Source: Sapria himalayana (lineage: Eukaryota > Streptophyta > Magnoliopsida > Malpighiales > Rafflesiaceae). Taken from it: a stretch of 64,000 bases of DNA. The notes beneath the pieces were generated by a model. The model worked only from the letters and a program-made list of their open reading frames with translations. It was not told where the DNA came from and made no database searches. The stretch is taken from assembly GCA_029783825.1 (NCBI GenBank), contig JAREIK010000500.1:868001-932000 (forward strand), read 5' to 3'. The translations under genes were made by a program, and so were the position numbers. How positions within the stretch are numbered: the stretch's first letter is position 1; every line of letters begins with the position of its first letter. Positions 11,467-22,640 of this stretch are shown in pieces.

Positions 11467-13105
11467 TATTAGAGTATGCCTTAAAAGTCAAGTATTAGAT
11501 AATTTATTTGGTACTTTTGTATCATATCTTATATATATAAAGACATCATTTTATGATTATATCTGTGCAAATATTAGATGAATATAATAATGCCATACGG
11601 TGATATATTCTATGGAATACTTTTCTAAATAATCTCTATTCAAGTATTAATATTCAAGGGCAATATTAATACATTAAGACTAGCATGTAGGTTAATTAAT
11701 ATGAGATATTAATTTAACACATGAGTATATCTTGTAGAACATATACTGAACTAACCTGTTATGAGAATATTGCATGGATTGTTATATAAGTGTCATATGC
11801 ATTCTCATAGTGACTATTAGTATGAATTGTCTTTTGACCTAAAGTCACTATGGTCCCCTACATAAGGAGTTGTATACTTTAGATTTAGTAAATGCCGCCT
11901 ATAACAAGGATGGTTATAAAACCATTTACTAGGTATATAATAAATTGTGTAGAGCGATGTGATTGATGTAGATGAAATTTATCTCTTTTATATAATAAAA
12001 ATGATATTAGTTGGCCCCTTGATTAAGTAGGAATACTAAAATACATGGTCATGCTCAAATAAGTCAATATGAGATATTGAGCTTATTTGTTTAAGTTAGT
12101 CTACTCTAAGATCAAAAATCATGTAGATTTATGTGAGGATGACATGATCCATGACTCATAAATCAATCTTGATATCATGGACAAAATGACTAAGTCGTAT
12201 AATAAAATAAGTCATGAAATTTAGTTAAGTCAAATCTATTGTATTTTAGTCACTTAGGTAGCAATAATGTATTGCTAAATGCTGCTCATTACTTGTTTTT
12301 TTAATTTGAAAATTTAAAGCCACTACCAACTTTATGAGAACCTATTGGGTCACACATATAAATAATGTATATATATTTGGAGTTCATTTTATTTTTGTTA
12401 GACTAACATAAATTTGACCTAATCTTAAGTCTGAAATTTATTTCAGATCTTAAGCTAATTGGACTAATGAGGTTGGTCCAATTAGTAGATGATTAGACCT
12501 TTAAAACGGACCCAAACTTAAAGCCCACCTTTCTCTTTTTTAGAAAGGTGTGTCATTAATGACACATTCTTTTCATTAATGGCACATCTTTTTTAATTAA
12601 TAACATATCCTTCTAGAAATGTGTGTGAAAAAACCAAAAGGTTTTATTAATGACACATCCTTTTAGAAAAGTGTATGAAAAACTAAAAAGGTTTCATTAA
12701 TGACACTTCCTTTTAGAAAGGTGAGCGAAAAAACTAAAAGGTTTCATTAATGACACATCCTTTTAGAAAGGTCTAAGAAAAATCAAAAGGTTTTATTAAT
12801 GACACATTCTTTTAGTTAATGATATATCCTTTTAGAAAGGTCTGCAAAAAACCAAAAGGATATATAAAATGGGAGAGATAGAAAATGAAAAAAATATATA
12901 ACAAAGATACATTTGTGTTTATATCGCTAGAGGCACGGACACTTGACTATGCTAAGATTATACCGAATCATTTAGAATCAAAAGTTTAATTTTGTACTAC
13001 AACAAGTAATATCCTTGTCTAACATTTAATTGGATTCACTTGGTGCATTGGTGGGTTGCTAGTCCGCTACAAAATTCTCATATGAAATTTACTAGAACCC
13101 CAACA
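11467..13105 (+). repeat. Angela 3' LTR, full length
   Basis: About 1.64 kb. It starts TATTAGAGTATGCCTTAAAA (from TGTTAGAGTATGCCCT by two changes) and ends ACCCCAACA. The last 820 bp or so align with the truncated 5' LTR. It contains the degenerate tandem array at 12540-12860. No target duplication can be assessed because the left boundary of the element is deleted. Confidence 0.85.
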
Positions 13106-13390
13106 CTTAGTGCCACAACTTCGAGGATACAAGAATAATAGTGTCATGTTAAAACTAAAGAAGAAGACGTGGAATCTAAGGATGGAAAGCCCAAAAAAGA
13201 AATTGTGAAGCTTAGGTAAAATAAATAAAATAAATAAGAAAGAAAGAAGTAAAATCATACACTAAAATTCTAGCCTAGATGGAAAAGATCGCTGATGGAG
13301 GTGAGGAGGTATTGCTGGCCTAGTTATAGACTTTAAACATAGTGCTACTTGGGAAGAAATCCAATGATTCTTTTTTTTGCATGTGTGATG
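13106..13390 (+). mobile_element. Tat-like internal fragment right of the Angela insertion
   Basis: Aligns with 20590-20760 inside the next Tat-like copy: both contain a lysine-rich AAGAAG stretch, then CTACTTGGGAAGAAATCCAA (AATACTTGGGAGGAAACCCA there), then TTCTTTTTT. It appears to be the end of the gag-like reading frame. It confirms that the Angela element is nested within a Tat-like element whose 5' LTR remnant is at 4858-5262 and whose 3' LTR is at 14970-16328. Confidence 0.6.
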
Positions 13391-14969
13391 TAACAAATAC
13401 CATATATCTATCATACGATTGATTCTACATACCCAACTTTCCCATAAGTATATTCTTGGAACTCAAATCTCACTATGATTATTAATATGTTCACTAGAAG
13501 TTGCTCCACCATTTTGAGACAACAACACTCAAACCTAGTTGAAGTGAAAAATATTTTTTTGAGATGGTGTTGTAATTTTTTTGTATTGAGAAAAAAGTTA
13601 TTACTTATTGGTGAGTAATAATTTTAGTATGAGAGTTTATATAATATATAAAATATCATATATTCTTGTATATTTGTAGTACTATTAGATGATATATATA
13701 TAAGCATTGAAATGAGCTATAATTAGATTGATTTCATTATTTTAGAGTTTTGATAGATTTTGATAAATAATCATGAATTTGGAATGTTTTTAAAGGCATT
13801 TGATGACATGGTGATTTATAGGTCATCAAATAGTTTCAACATACATGCTTTGTTTAAATTCAACTTATTTAGTAATGGTAATCTTTGTACGACGTAATTT
13901 TACCATCTCATTAACATAATCTTATATGTCTACAACATATTCTTTTTTATTATAATTTATCATGAAGTCACAACCATACTTATCTCACAACAATTAAATA
14001 TATGTGACATTAATTTCATATCATAGTAAATAAGTCCCTCACTAGTACTAAAAGTTGATGCTATTTGCTAGTACCATGACTTTATCTTTACTAATGTTTT
14101 TTATTCTCAAACTAGAGTCATGACCTTTTCCCAGAGTTATGACTTTTGAGCTATAGAAAGTTATAAAGTCAAAGCTACTAATGTCAAAGTCATGATAATT
14201 ATCAAGTACTATGAATTTTGGACATAAAATATTACAGAAAGTATTACTCAAACATGACTACTTCTCATGTCAAGATCTTGACTCTTCCACTCAAGAGAAT
14301 GATGTAGGTCAAGGCCAGAGTAATGGCCATTCCAAGGTCTATAGCCATATGATATACAAGAGAGACCATTCTCAATGTCGCAACCATTCTCATTAATGTA
14401 GTCATATGAAATATAAGAGAGACCATTCCTAGTACTATGATTATTTTCAGTGTTACATCCATATTTTGTACAAAAGTTACCAATCTCACTATCATGATCT
14501 TTCTTAGTATCATGACCATATTATGCACAAGAGAGGTCATTTCTAATACCACTATTATTTCTAGTGTCATGGCCATATGATGCATAGAGGATACCAATGT
14601 CAAAGTCATGATCATTCTCATTTTCTTAGCACTTCCTAGTAAGTTGTAGACACTTCCTGACATTGTGACTTTGTATCAGAGAAAGATTAAAATGCACATA
14701 TCCATAGCCACTTTCCAAAGTCATGATCTCAAGCTCAAGTCTCAAAAGACCAAAGCAAGAGTCACAATATCTTATGAAAGAAATGATATTCTACTTAGAA
14801 AAGTAGCAAAATTCTAGAGTATAAAAGGGGAAAGAAAAAAAATTTCTTTTACACACACCAAGCCAAAATAGAGCACAACAACCAATTCTAAAGAATTTTT
14901 GACACTTCCTAAAAGATCCACGAGTAAGTAAGGATGCAAGACATAACCTAAACCATAGAGCTAGGAATA
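13391..14969 (+). repeat. 3' untranslated region and GTCATGAC minisatellite, plus orientation
   Basis: The segment 13391-14030 is AT-rich without a frame. From 14030 to 14790 there are about 40-60-bp units such as CCATTCCTAGTACTATGA, GTCATGGCCATATGATGCATA and AGAGAGACCATTC, each carrying a GTCATGAC or CATGAC word. The reverse complement of 17503-18440 aligns closely here (for example TTTTGGACATAAAATATTACA against TTTTGGCTACAAAATATTAC). Open frames on both strands at 14211-14663 are by-products of the repeat. A purine-rich stretch ending near 14969 precedes the LTR. Confidence 0.65.
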
Positions 14970-16328
14970 TGACTTTCAAACACCCCTCTCTCAGGTATAT
15001 TAAAAAAAATCAACCAAAATAGTATGAGATCAAAGTTTGTGACCTACATTATCATGAGGGCTATTATTGAGAATCCAAGATTAATGAAACTTTTTTTATG
15101 TACCTCATTGAATATTTCTCTAATGTTAGGCCAAATTGAGGTTTAGGGTTTGTGTAATTATGGTTTATATGATGTATTTATAGTTTTTTTATTAATTATT
15201 ATATTTTGATTTATTTTGTGGAATGAAAAGTAATGTATATGGTAACTAAATAGAACTTACATTAAATATTTGATTATTAGTGGATTTGTGTGCGTGTCAT
15301 GATAGATAATGATAGGTAAACCACGAGACTCACTCATGCATACAACATAAAAAAGTAATATTTCTTTTGATCATAGTGCATGAAACAAAATTTTATATTA
15401 AAACTCAAAATTTAGGTATATTAATCATTGTGAGTATGGTGCTCATGAAGTCAAAAATAAGAATAATTTTGTATGCTACTCCATTGTACAAGTCTTAGAA
15501 GAATTGATTATTATTTGAGGTGGATGTTTTATAAAATTATCTCCTAAGGGTTTTACCTTTAATGTGGGAGTTGTATCATTATAATAAATGATAGTGATAG
15601 ATAATCCATGAGACATACACAAGTGATTGTGACTTACAAGCTAGTGACAACCCTTTGAGTTACTTTCACTCATATGGCTTCTACTAGTGATATTTGAGAG
15701 AAGCGAATGTTAATTATAAAAGTATGATGCTTAAGAAGCTAAAAGTACAAATATTTATAAATAACTTTAGATTTTGGCATTTATGACACCTAAGGCTAGA
15801 TAATAAGAATTTATAAACGAGGTAACTATTATGGGTAATTAACAAGTTACCAGTAAGTTATATATTGTTAATAACTCTCAAATAAAGATGATTTGTTCTC
15901 TATGGTAAAATATCATTGAGACATATACGAGAAGAAAATCAATGGGTTGGTCTCAATGGTAATAACCACCTAGTATGTCATCAGGGCAAAGAATTATTTT
16001 AAAACAATCCAACATTTATTCTATATCCAAACCAAATCTAGTTTAAATTATTTAAACATGTATCATATTAATCAAGTTGACAAACCTTAGGATCTAAAAG
16101 TCATATTAAAATTCTAAATTATCTTATCTACAAGAATCATGTTATCTTATTGTTAGTTGACTATACTGATGAAATAATTTTTATGAGATCAATATTGAGA
16201 TAAAAGTACTCTTCACTACTTCTATGACCTATATATTTGTGGATCTTTATTATTGATATACTCTAACTAATGAGCTTTTGAGATTTTATCTAACTAATAA
16301 AATTAGATAGTATAACAAAGTCATAATA
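14970..16328 (+). repeat. Plus-strand Tat-like LTR copy
   Basis: Begins TGACTTTCAAACACCCC after the purine-rich CCATAGAGCTAGGAATA and ends AAGTCATAATA, the same terminal word as the other copies. It aligns through the whole LTR, including TTAGGGTTTGTGT, GAGTATGGTGCTCATGAAG, TTTTACCTTTAATGTGGGAG and GATGATTTGTTCTC blocks. About 1.36 kb. It is followed at once by an inverted LTR fragment instead of a primer-binding site, so it is the 3' LTR of the element holding the Angela insertion. Confidence 0.7.
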
Positions 16329-17320
16329 GCATACAACATAGTTATCAACTATTGAGCACTTCCTAGTGTTGGTCCCCTCATAACTATCACCTCAATACTT
16401 TATCACTAAGAGAATATATCTTCCTTACTCATAAAACATTTATAAGTCCTCACTTTTTAGATAGCTTATTTACTATACTTAACTATTGCTTTGTATATGT
16501 ATTTTAATTTTCCAACCTCTAGTATCTTTCTCTATGATAAATGATAATGAAAGTGTTTCAACTTTTTGCTTTGTTAGTGCCATACTTGCACACTTAACAT
16601 ATGTTTTTCTTTATGTTTCATTGATTATAGCCATATAATTGAACATAACACATAGAATTGTCATCACTATATGATCACATTCATTCATGCTTATTACATG
16701 GTTTACCAATCATCATCTCCTAGTATGACATGCAAGTCCCATGCTAAAAGTGAAACCTCTATAAAAATATTTTATTTATCATCCAACATCAATTGATGGT
16801 CAATTATATTAAAACATACATAATAGAGTGACCTATAATAGTGTTTGTGCTTTCAGCTTTGTAATTATCATACCCTCAATGATTAAAGATATCTTAATTT
16901 TGAATTTTGGTGCATTGGTTTGTCTCATGCATCAGTCAGAAGGATTGTCACTTCTTTCCTACCATATATGTGAGTATATTTTATAACTTATATGTCATCA
17001 TCCACCACTTCAATCATACAAAAATCTACTAACAACAAAAACTCTAGTCTCAGTTCTATTTAATTACTAAATCATTCATAACTAAATAATATCACAACAA
17101 AGATATCACATTAAAGTATTAAATAAAACATTCATCATTATAAATATATAACATCATTCCTAAAATCTTTATTTAGCTTGAAATATGAAAGAATAACATA
17201 TTAGACAAGTAGATATTTATCATATATGAATATAAATATGGATTTCAACTATGAGAGAATCTAAGCTTCAAAACTTGATTTACCCCTAAATTTCAATTTG
17301 ATTTACCCCTAGGATGTGAT
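16329..17320 (-). repeat. Inverted Tat-like LTR fragment
   Basis: The reverse complement aligns with the first three quarters of the family LTR: it contains TGATAGTTATGAGGGGACCA and GTTGATAACTATGTTGTATGC at its 3' end, GAGGTTGGAAAATTAAAATA, and AATAGAACTGAGACTAG nearer its start. The last ~370 bp (through the CATAATA terminus) are missing, cut exactly where the plus-strand LTR ends. The two LTRs thus meet tail to tail at 16328/16329. Its start lies near 17320 at the reverse complement of CCCCTAGGATGTGA. Confidence 0.65.
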
Positions 17321-17502
17321 TGATATGCACATCTTCCTCCTAGAGTTTATGCTTGTGCCTTGAATCACACATGTTGCTCATGAATATAAAATCTTTCAAG
17401 ACTTACTAAATTTCAATTTGATTTACCCCTAGGATGTGATTGATATGCACATCTTCCTCCTAGAGTTTATGCTTGTGCCTTGAATCACACATGTTGCTCA
17501 TG
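17286..17502 (-). repeat. 120-bp tandem duplication over an LTR start and polypurine tract
   Basis: Positions 17286-17382 and 17406-17502 are identical over 97 bp, at a period of exactly 120 bp; the first differing base is 17383/17503. The unit, read on the minus strand, comprises 3'-UTR end, a purine-rich tract (CTAGGAGGAAGATGTG) and the LTR start (TCACATCCTAGGGG). A further short copy of GATTTACCCCTA lies at 17277-17288. Perfect identity is striking because neighbouring copies of the same family are heavily diverged, so this duplication is recent or an assembly product. Confidence 0.9.
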
Positions 17503-18440
17503 GATAACCCCAAAAATAGATGTGTAAAGCCTTGTGAGTCATATTTCTCATGCCACTCATGTATTTTAGTTGACTTATTAAGATTTTTCTTATATACCTA
17601 AGTATATGGTAAGGGTTTTTTAATTGAAAGTCATGGTGCTAAATAAAAGTCATGACTTTGATCTTTTGGTTTTATAACACAAAGTCATGATAATGAGTAT
17701 GAGTCATGACTTTGGTCTCTTTTATCTACTTGTTGGTTGTGATGCTAAGAAAAGTAATGATAGCTCATTTAGCCTTTATTACATAGAGTTGTAGTGCTAG
17801 TATGTGGCTCGGGCTTATCCATTTTGCTTCTATAACCCATACTTATGACATTGAAAAATGGCCATGGCATTGGTAATTCTCTTGAGTCAAGAGTCATGGT
17901 ACTTGTGTTGGTCATGACTCAAATTTGACTATTTGTAATATTTTGTAGCCAAAAGTCATGACACAAGATCAACATCATGACTCTGGCTTGAGTATTCTAT
18001 AATTTGGTAAAAAAAGTTATAGTATCTGGAGACTAATATAACTTTTAGTACTAGTGGGGTACTTGGTTGTTATAATATGAGTTTAATATCATAGCCATGA
18101 AATTTTTTTTCTAGCTAGTTTAGCTTTGAATCCAAGAAATCTTCCCAAATAAAAGAATATATTGTATAGTTAAATTATTGTGTCAGCAATGTGAAAGAGT
18201 AGTGATATGTAAAGATTACTATGACTATGTGTATAGAGTTTTGGCCACGAATGAATACTAAAAGTAATTTAAGTACTCAAAGGTGCAATCAAGTTGTAGC
18301 ATGCTAGATATTATGACATACATAATTTTTTCATTCCTCTTCTAGTCATGGACTTCATTAAGGCATATATTTCATACTAAAAACTTTTGATTATGTAACT
18401 ATTAATCAAAATTTTTCCAAAACTAAGTTTTTGGGAACTT
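17503..18440 (-). repeat. 3' untranslated GTCATGAC minisatellite, minus orientation
   Basis: Inverted version of the 13990-14969 region: units with AAGTCATGACTTTG, TTTTATAACACAAAG and GGTACTTGTGTTGGTCATGAC. It belongs to the minus-strand element whose LTR fragment is 16329-17320. The stretch 18441-18542 joins it to the next LTR and ends in CTAAAGGGGTAAAAAATT, which resembles a polypurine tract for the following plus-strand LTR. Confidence 0.65.
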
Positions 18441-18542
18441 TTACAAATAAAACCATCTTTTAAACAAAATACATCATGAAAATCATATTAATTAGTCAAT
18501 ATTATTCGATATTTGACTTACTAACTAAAGGGGTAAAAAATT

Positions 18543-19787
18543 TGACTCCCACCTATGGAAAATGCAATTAGTAAGAATACGAATTATGAGTGTATGGTTT
18601 GATTTCTAGACACTCATGATAGCTATCATTGGGAACCTATATTTCATAAGATATATTTTAAATTATCTCATGTGAATTAAAATCTAATGTTAGACTAAAT
18701 TGATATCTAGGGTTGGTATTTGTAATGGATACTTAATTAATAGATTTTTATGTTTAGATTGTATTATAGTTTAGTTATGGATGGATGTTGTATATGTATA
18801 GAACTAAAATTAGGATTTTACTATTGGTAGATTTGTGTATATTATCATGGTTGATGATAATAACTAAGTCATGAACCACAATTTCAAATAATGGTAGGAA
18901 GGAGGTGATAGTCATTCTGATTATGACATGCGAGATAAACCTATTCCTCAAAACTCAAATTTGAGGTAAATTTAATCATGCTAGTATGGTGCTTATGAAG
19001 CCGAAAGCATGAATACTTTTATAAGCCAATCTATTATACATATCTTATATGAATTGACCCTCAATTAAAGTAGGAGTTTTATATGACAATATATTAAGAG
19101 CAGATGATTTTACTATCTATCATATGACTCCTATCAGTAAGATTTGAGAGAAAATATATATTAATTCTATGAGTATAATGCTTATAAAGTGAAAGAGCAA
19201 ATGATTTTAATACCACACATGTTCACATCTTTATGATACATGAGGTCTAAGAATAAGGATTTAGAAATGAAGCAACTATCAATGAAAGTTGATGAGTTGC
19301 CTAAAAGGTATAGACTTGTGAATGACCCCTAAGCAATAATGATTTATCATTTTGGTAGTAAAGTACCAAGGGATTGCTATCAAGAGATCATCATTAGAAA
19401 GGGCTCATTAGTTGACAATCACCTTGTATGCCAATAGAATACTAGGACATTTTCACAATAGTCCAACCTCCATTTTATAATCAAATACAATAATAACCAT
19501 ATAATTTAGACAGGTCATCATGTGCGATAAAATGGACCAACTTTCAAATCTAAGAGTCTTACCAAAGACTCATTTTTATCCTTTCAACTAGAGGATTAGT
19601 TGACTCATCATTAGTTGATCAGACTCCATACACAATCCATGGGGAATTAATATCTAGATAAAAGTTCACTTTACTACTTGTATGACTTGTATATTTGCAT
19701 GACTAGTTAGATAAGTGACACTCATCCAATAAAGGTTTTGGATATTACCTAATACTAAAAATTAGGTAACATAACAAAATCATAATA
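18543..19787 (+). repeat. 5' LTR of the Tat-like element
   Basis: Starts TGACTCCCACCTATGGAAAA and ends AAATCATAATA. It aligns with 23891-25201 throughout, for example AGCTATCATTGGGAACC, ATTAATAGATTTTTATGTTT, TTTTGGTAGTAAAGTACC and ATTAGGTAACATAAC blocks. The left side resembles a 3' LTR context and the right side carries a primer-binding site, so this one copy may be shared between two elements. Confidence 0.75.
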
Positions 19788-19793
19788 AATTTT

Positions 19794-19810
19794 TGACACT
19801 ATTACTGGGA
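19794..19810 (+). other. Tat-type primer-binding site
   Basis: TGACACTATTACTGGGA, in context TTTTTGACACTATTACTGGGAATT trimmed here, matches the Tat/Ogre-type TGGCGCCGTTGCCGGGGA with differences that are all G-to-A or C-to-T plus one missing G. This is the clearest evidence placing the family in the Tat group and shows the direction of mutation in this region. Confidence 0.75.
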
Positions 19811-20760
19811 ATTATTTAATTTGGTTAGTCAATTTTAGTTGAAGAATCTATCCTTGAATAAAAGATAGCTATTTAATTTTGTTAGCCAAAAAAAATATTA
19901 TTTTTTTGTACCTTGATTTGCATTGCTTGTCTTATGTTACTTATTTGTATCTTTTATTCTAGTATTTTTTTTATTTAATTTTTAGCAAAAATAAAAATAG
20001 TGAAACTTTAGGACTAAGCAAATATCTCATGGTCTAAAAAGAGAGAAAATCAAAAGAATAGAACTTCATGAGTATAAAATGAATGCGTATTTTCTAATTT
20101 ATCATTATGATGAAGCCTATATCCTACCAAGTAGTAATTTTTATCTCATACCTATTGGAAATGAATTAATTATATTATTAGAATGTAGAAATCTATGGAG
20201 ATATAAGATATGAGAGCCATGAAAATATTATAATTGATAGTTCTTATCCAACCTCTAAATTTTCATTTGAAGATATAATCACCAAGTTTCTTATTGAGAT
20301 AAGAAGAGTAAATGAAGTTGAAGAAGTGTGAATAAGATAATTGGAAATGAGACTTGACAATGCTAACTCGGGTATGCCTAAAAAAAGTATTACATCAAAA
20401 CTTCTGATAGGTAAAATTAATATGGTCAGTAGTGAAAAGAATGATAAGAAAGTTGAAAGAGCTAAGATACATCATAATGTCATGACCAAAACATAAAAAA
20501 AATATTAGGCATTCACTACTAATGATCTATATGGAACCTACCATTAAGGTGACTTTCTATATAGTATTGCTGACCAACATGAAATATATAAGAAGAAAAG
20601 AAGTAAACGGCAACACGAAGAAATTGAATTGGACATCAAAAATTATAGATGAAGGGAACGCTTTAGCAACTTTGTAACTACAAATATTGAACATAGCAAT
20701 ACTTGGGAGGAAACCCAAAAAAGTTTCTTTTTGTTAGGTGATAAAATAAATTTTTTTCTA
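19811..20760 (+). pseudogene. Gag-like remnant of the Tat-like element
   Basis: AT-rich sequence with a short leader (to about 19985, ending in a TTTTTTATTTAATTTTTAG tract like a 3' splice site) and then lysine-rich broken frames, for example around 20280-20470 (ITKFLIEIRRVNEVEEV, then MRLDNANSG). The end (20590-20760) matches the fragment at 13106-13390. No zinc knuckle was seen. Assignment as gag is by position after the primer-binding site. Confidence 0.4.
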
Positions 20761-20884
20761 TTGTATATACAAATCACACATAGATACTGATACACAATCC
20801 AAAAAAAAAGGTCAAAAATTCAAGCCTAGCTATGAATCTAACTAAATACGACTCAAAGCCATGGTCATCACTAGTGCCTCATCT

Positions 20885-21160
20885 TTCAAAATAAAATATT
20901 ATGAAAAATGCTAAGTCGTGACCTTGTGTGGCTATTTAAGCAAAGCTGTGAAGAGGAAATCCCAAAATCCCGAACCTTTCTCCCTCTCGCAATGCCAAAA
21001 AATCATAGTTCCAACACTATGAGAGTTAAGTGCCACCATGGAAGAAGGCCCGCAATCAAAGCAATGAGGGAAGGGCAGCACTATAGAGATGAGAAGCAAG
21101 GCAAAAAGCAAGCGGCCATGATCGAGCACTATTGAAGTTCAATCGAAAGTTGCGGCACCC
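20885..21160 (+). other. GC-richer patch inside the Tat-like element
   Basis: This segment has visibly more G+C than its surroundings (CTCCCTCTCGCAATGCC, GGAAGAAGGCCCGCAATC, AAGCAAGCGGCCATGATCG). A 75-codon frame (20908-21135) is open but resembles no protein I know; it is basic (ending KQAAMIEHY). It may be a better-preserved start of the second reading frame of the element or foreign sequence. No function can be assigned. Confidence 0.4.
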
Positions 21161-21179
21161 CTTGAGACTTTTTTGATGA

Positions 21180-22640
21180 TAACTAGTAGAAAGTGAATAA
21201 CTTTAGTTATCAACAAGAAAAGCTTTATATGAGAGTGGAATTTTATGAAATTTATCCTCTCTTTCTAGTAGATTATTAAAAAGAAGGATTTGAGCTTATT
21301 TTATGCACATAGAGAAAAGGGAAATGCATCACTTGTACTATAATTTTATGTCATTCTTGAAAATAGAGAAGAAAAGAAATTCTACATGAGAGGAAATTAT
21401 TAATGACTTTTGAAAAGGGCTAGGAATAGCACAGCCTTCAAATTTCTAAAAATACAACTTAATTTGATAGCAATCATGGATACATCGACGGATGAAAAAA
21501 AAGATGTAAAGTAACTTTAAAAAGTACATATGAATTTTTGATGCGTGGAGAACTCATAATGGTAAGTAAAATTTGATTTTATTTCATTGGCTATTTTTAT
21601 AACTGACATTCCATGTCTTAATTGTCACACAAGTTAGGTCAATTCTACTTTATGCCCTCTTAATTAGTTATAAATTTGAAGTGGGAAAAATAATTGAGAA
21701 GTTCATTTACAATTATCAAGAGGATGAATTTTTTGGCCTAATAATTCCCTAATATTTGATTACCTTATTATGTCATATCAAGGAAGTCCCAATAGATAAG
21801 TATAGTGATGATTGGTGCCCAAATGTGTCTCACTATTATTATTGGACATTAAAAGAAAGCTTGTAGGAGACAAAAAAACAAATAAACTAATTCTCAAATG
21901 GGGAAGAATCAATGGATATTAGGCAAGAAGGACCTTCTTTTCTTTATTTGACATAGAAGTTATGCAAAGAAGTGAGAGAATATGTGAAGACGAAGCTCAT
22001 ATTTAACATTCTCTAACTACACATGGAGGTATGATAAGTGATATTTTTTGTGATTTGGAAGCTATGAAACTGGAAGCCAAAAATATGGAGGAATGTTTGA
22101 AAGGTAAGATCCGATCCTTCCATATAGCTATAGCAGAAGAAATTGAAAAATGAGATGCAATACGAAAGGTAATTTTTCAAGAGAAAGAGATGTTGTTTGT
22201 CATTATCCAAGAGAAGTTTAAAGATAATATTTATAAACTCTTAAAAGAAAGGAATAAATGAGTGGAAACCAAGGTGATAGACAATGTTGAATCATTTGGG
22301 AGGCTTTATGAGGCCATCGCAATAAAATATAAGAAAATGGTGTCCAAGAGGGATGGAATAATTGGAGGTGACCTATAATATCGAGAATACTGGTGGATCT
22401 TTGGAAAAATACATTAAAAACAAGAAATAATTGTATTTTGCAATGTGATCTTTTGAATGCCAACTAAACTTCATTGGGAACAAACAAGAGATATTATATA
22501 ATACTGTGGCGAAATTACTAGATTGGGTAGTAACCAATAAGCAAGATTTGGAGAGACCATCTTCTTATATGCCACCATTTGAGTACTATAAAGTAGATTT
22601 CTCCTTTAAGAAGTTTGATTATAAAAGAAAGTCATACCCA
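21180..22640 (+). pseudogene. Plant-transposon-protein-like (PF20167-type) remnant with coiled-coil tail
   Basis: In one frame the run RSILLYALLISYKFEVGKII, then EKFIYNYQEDEFFGLIIP, a stop, and YLITLLCHIKEVP (about 21630-21785) resembles the plant domain known as putative plant transposon protein, which is found in additional frames of Tat-like and related non-autonomous elements. From about 22020 to 22440 the translation is charged (LEAMKLEAKNMEECLKGK-type, EEIEK, FQEKEMLF) and likely coiled-coil. Many stops and shifts. The domain call is from recalled family pattern; a profile search would settle it. Confidence 0.5.

Larger units (their letters stand above)
5263..13105 (+). mobile_element. 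Angela-type Ty1/copia retrotransposon, 5' LTR truncated
   Basis: About 7.8 kb in canonical copia order: truncated 5' LTR, primer-binding site, long leader, gag, protease, integrase, reverse transcriptase, RNase H, polypurine tract and full 3' LTR. The long LTR (about 1.64 kb) and the protein order and wording fit the Angela clade. All reading frames carry stops and the protease aspartate is lost, so it is dead. It sits inside a Tat-like gypsy element: Tat LTR sequence lies on its left and Tat internal sequence on its right. The clade name is from recognition of LTR and protein style and was not tested by phylogeny. Confidence 0.85.

Noticed and set aside
14211..14663. A 132-codon minus-strand frame and a plus-strand partner, with Met-rich repeats
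   Set aside because: Both lie in the degenerate GTCATGAC minisatellite; open frames follow from the repeat unit.
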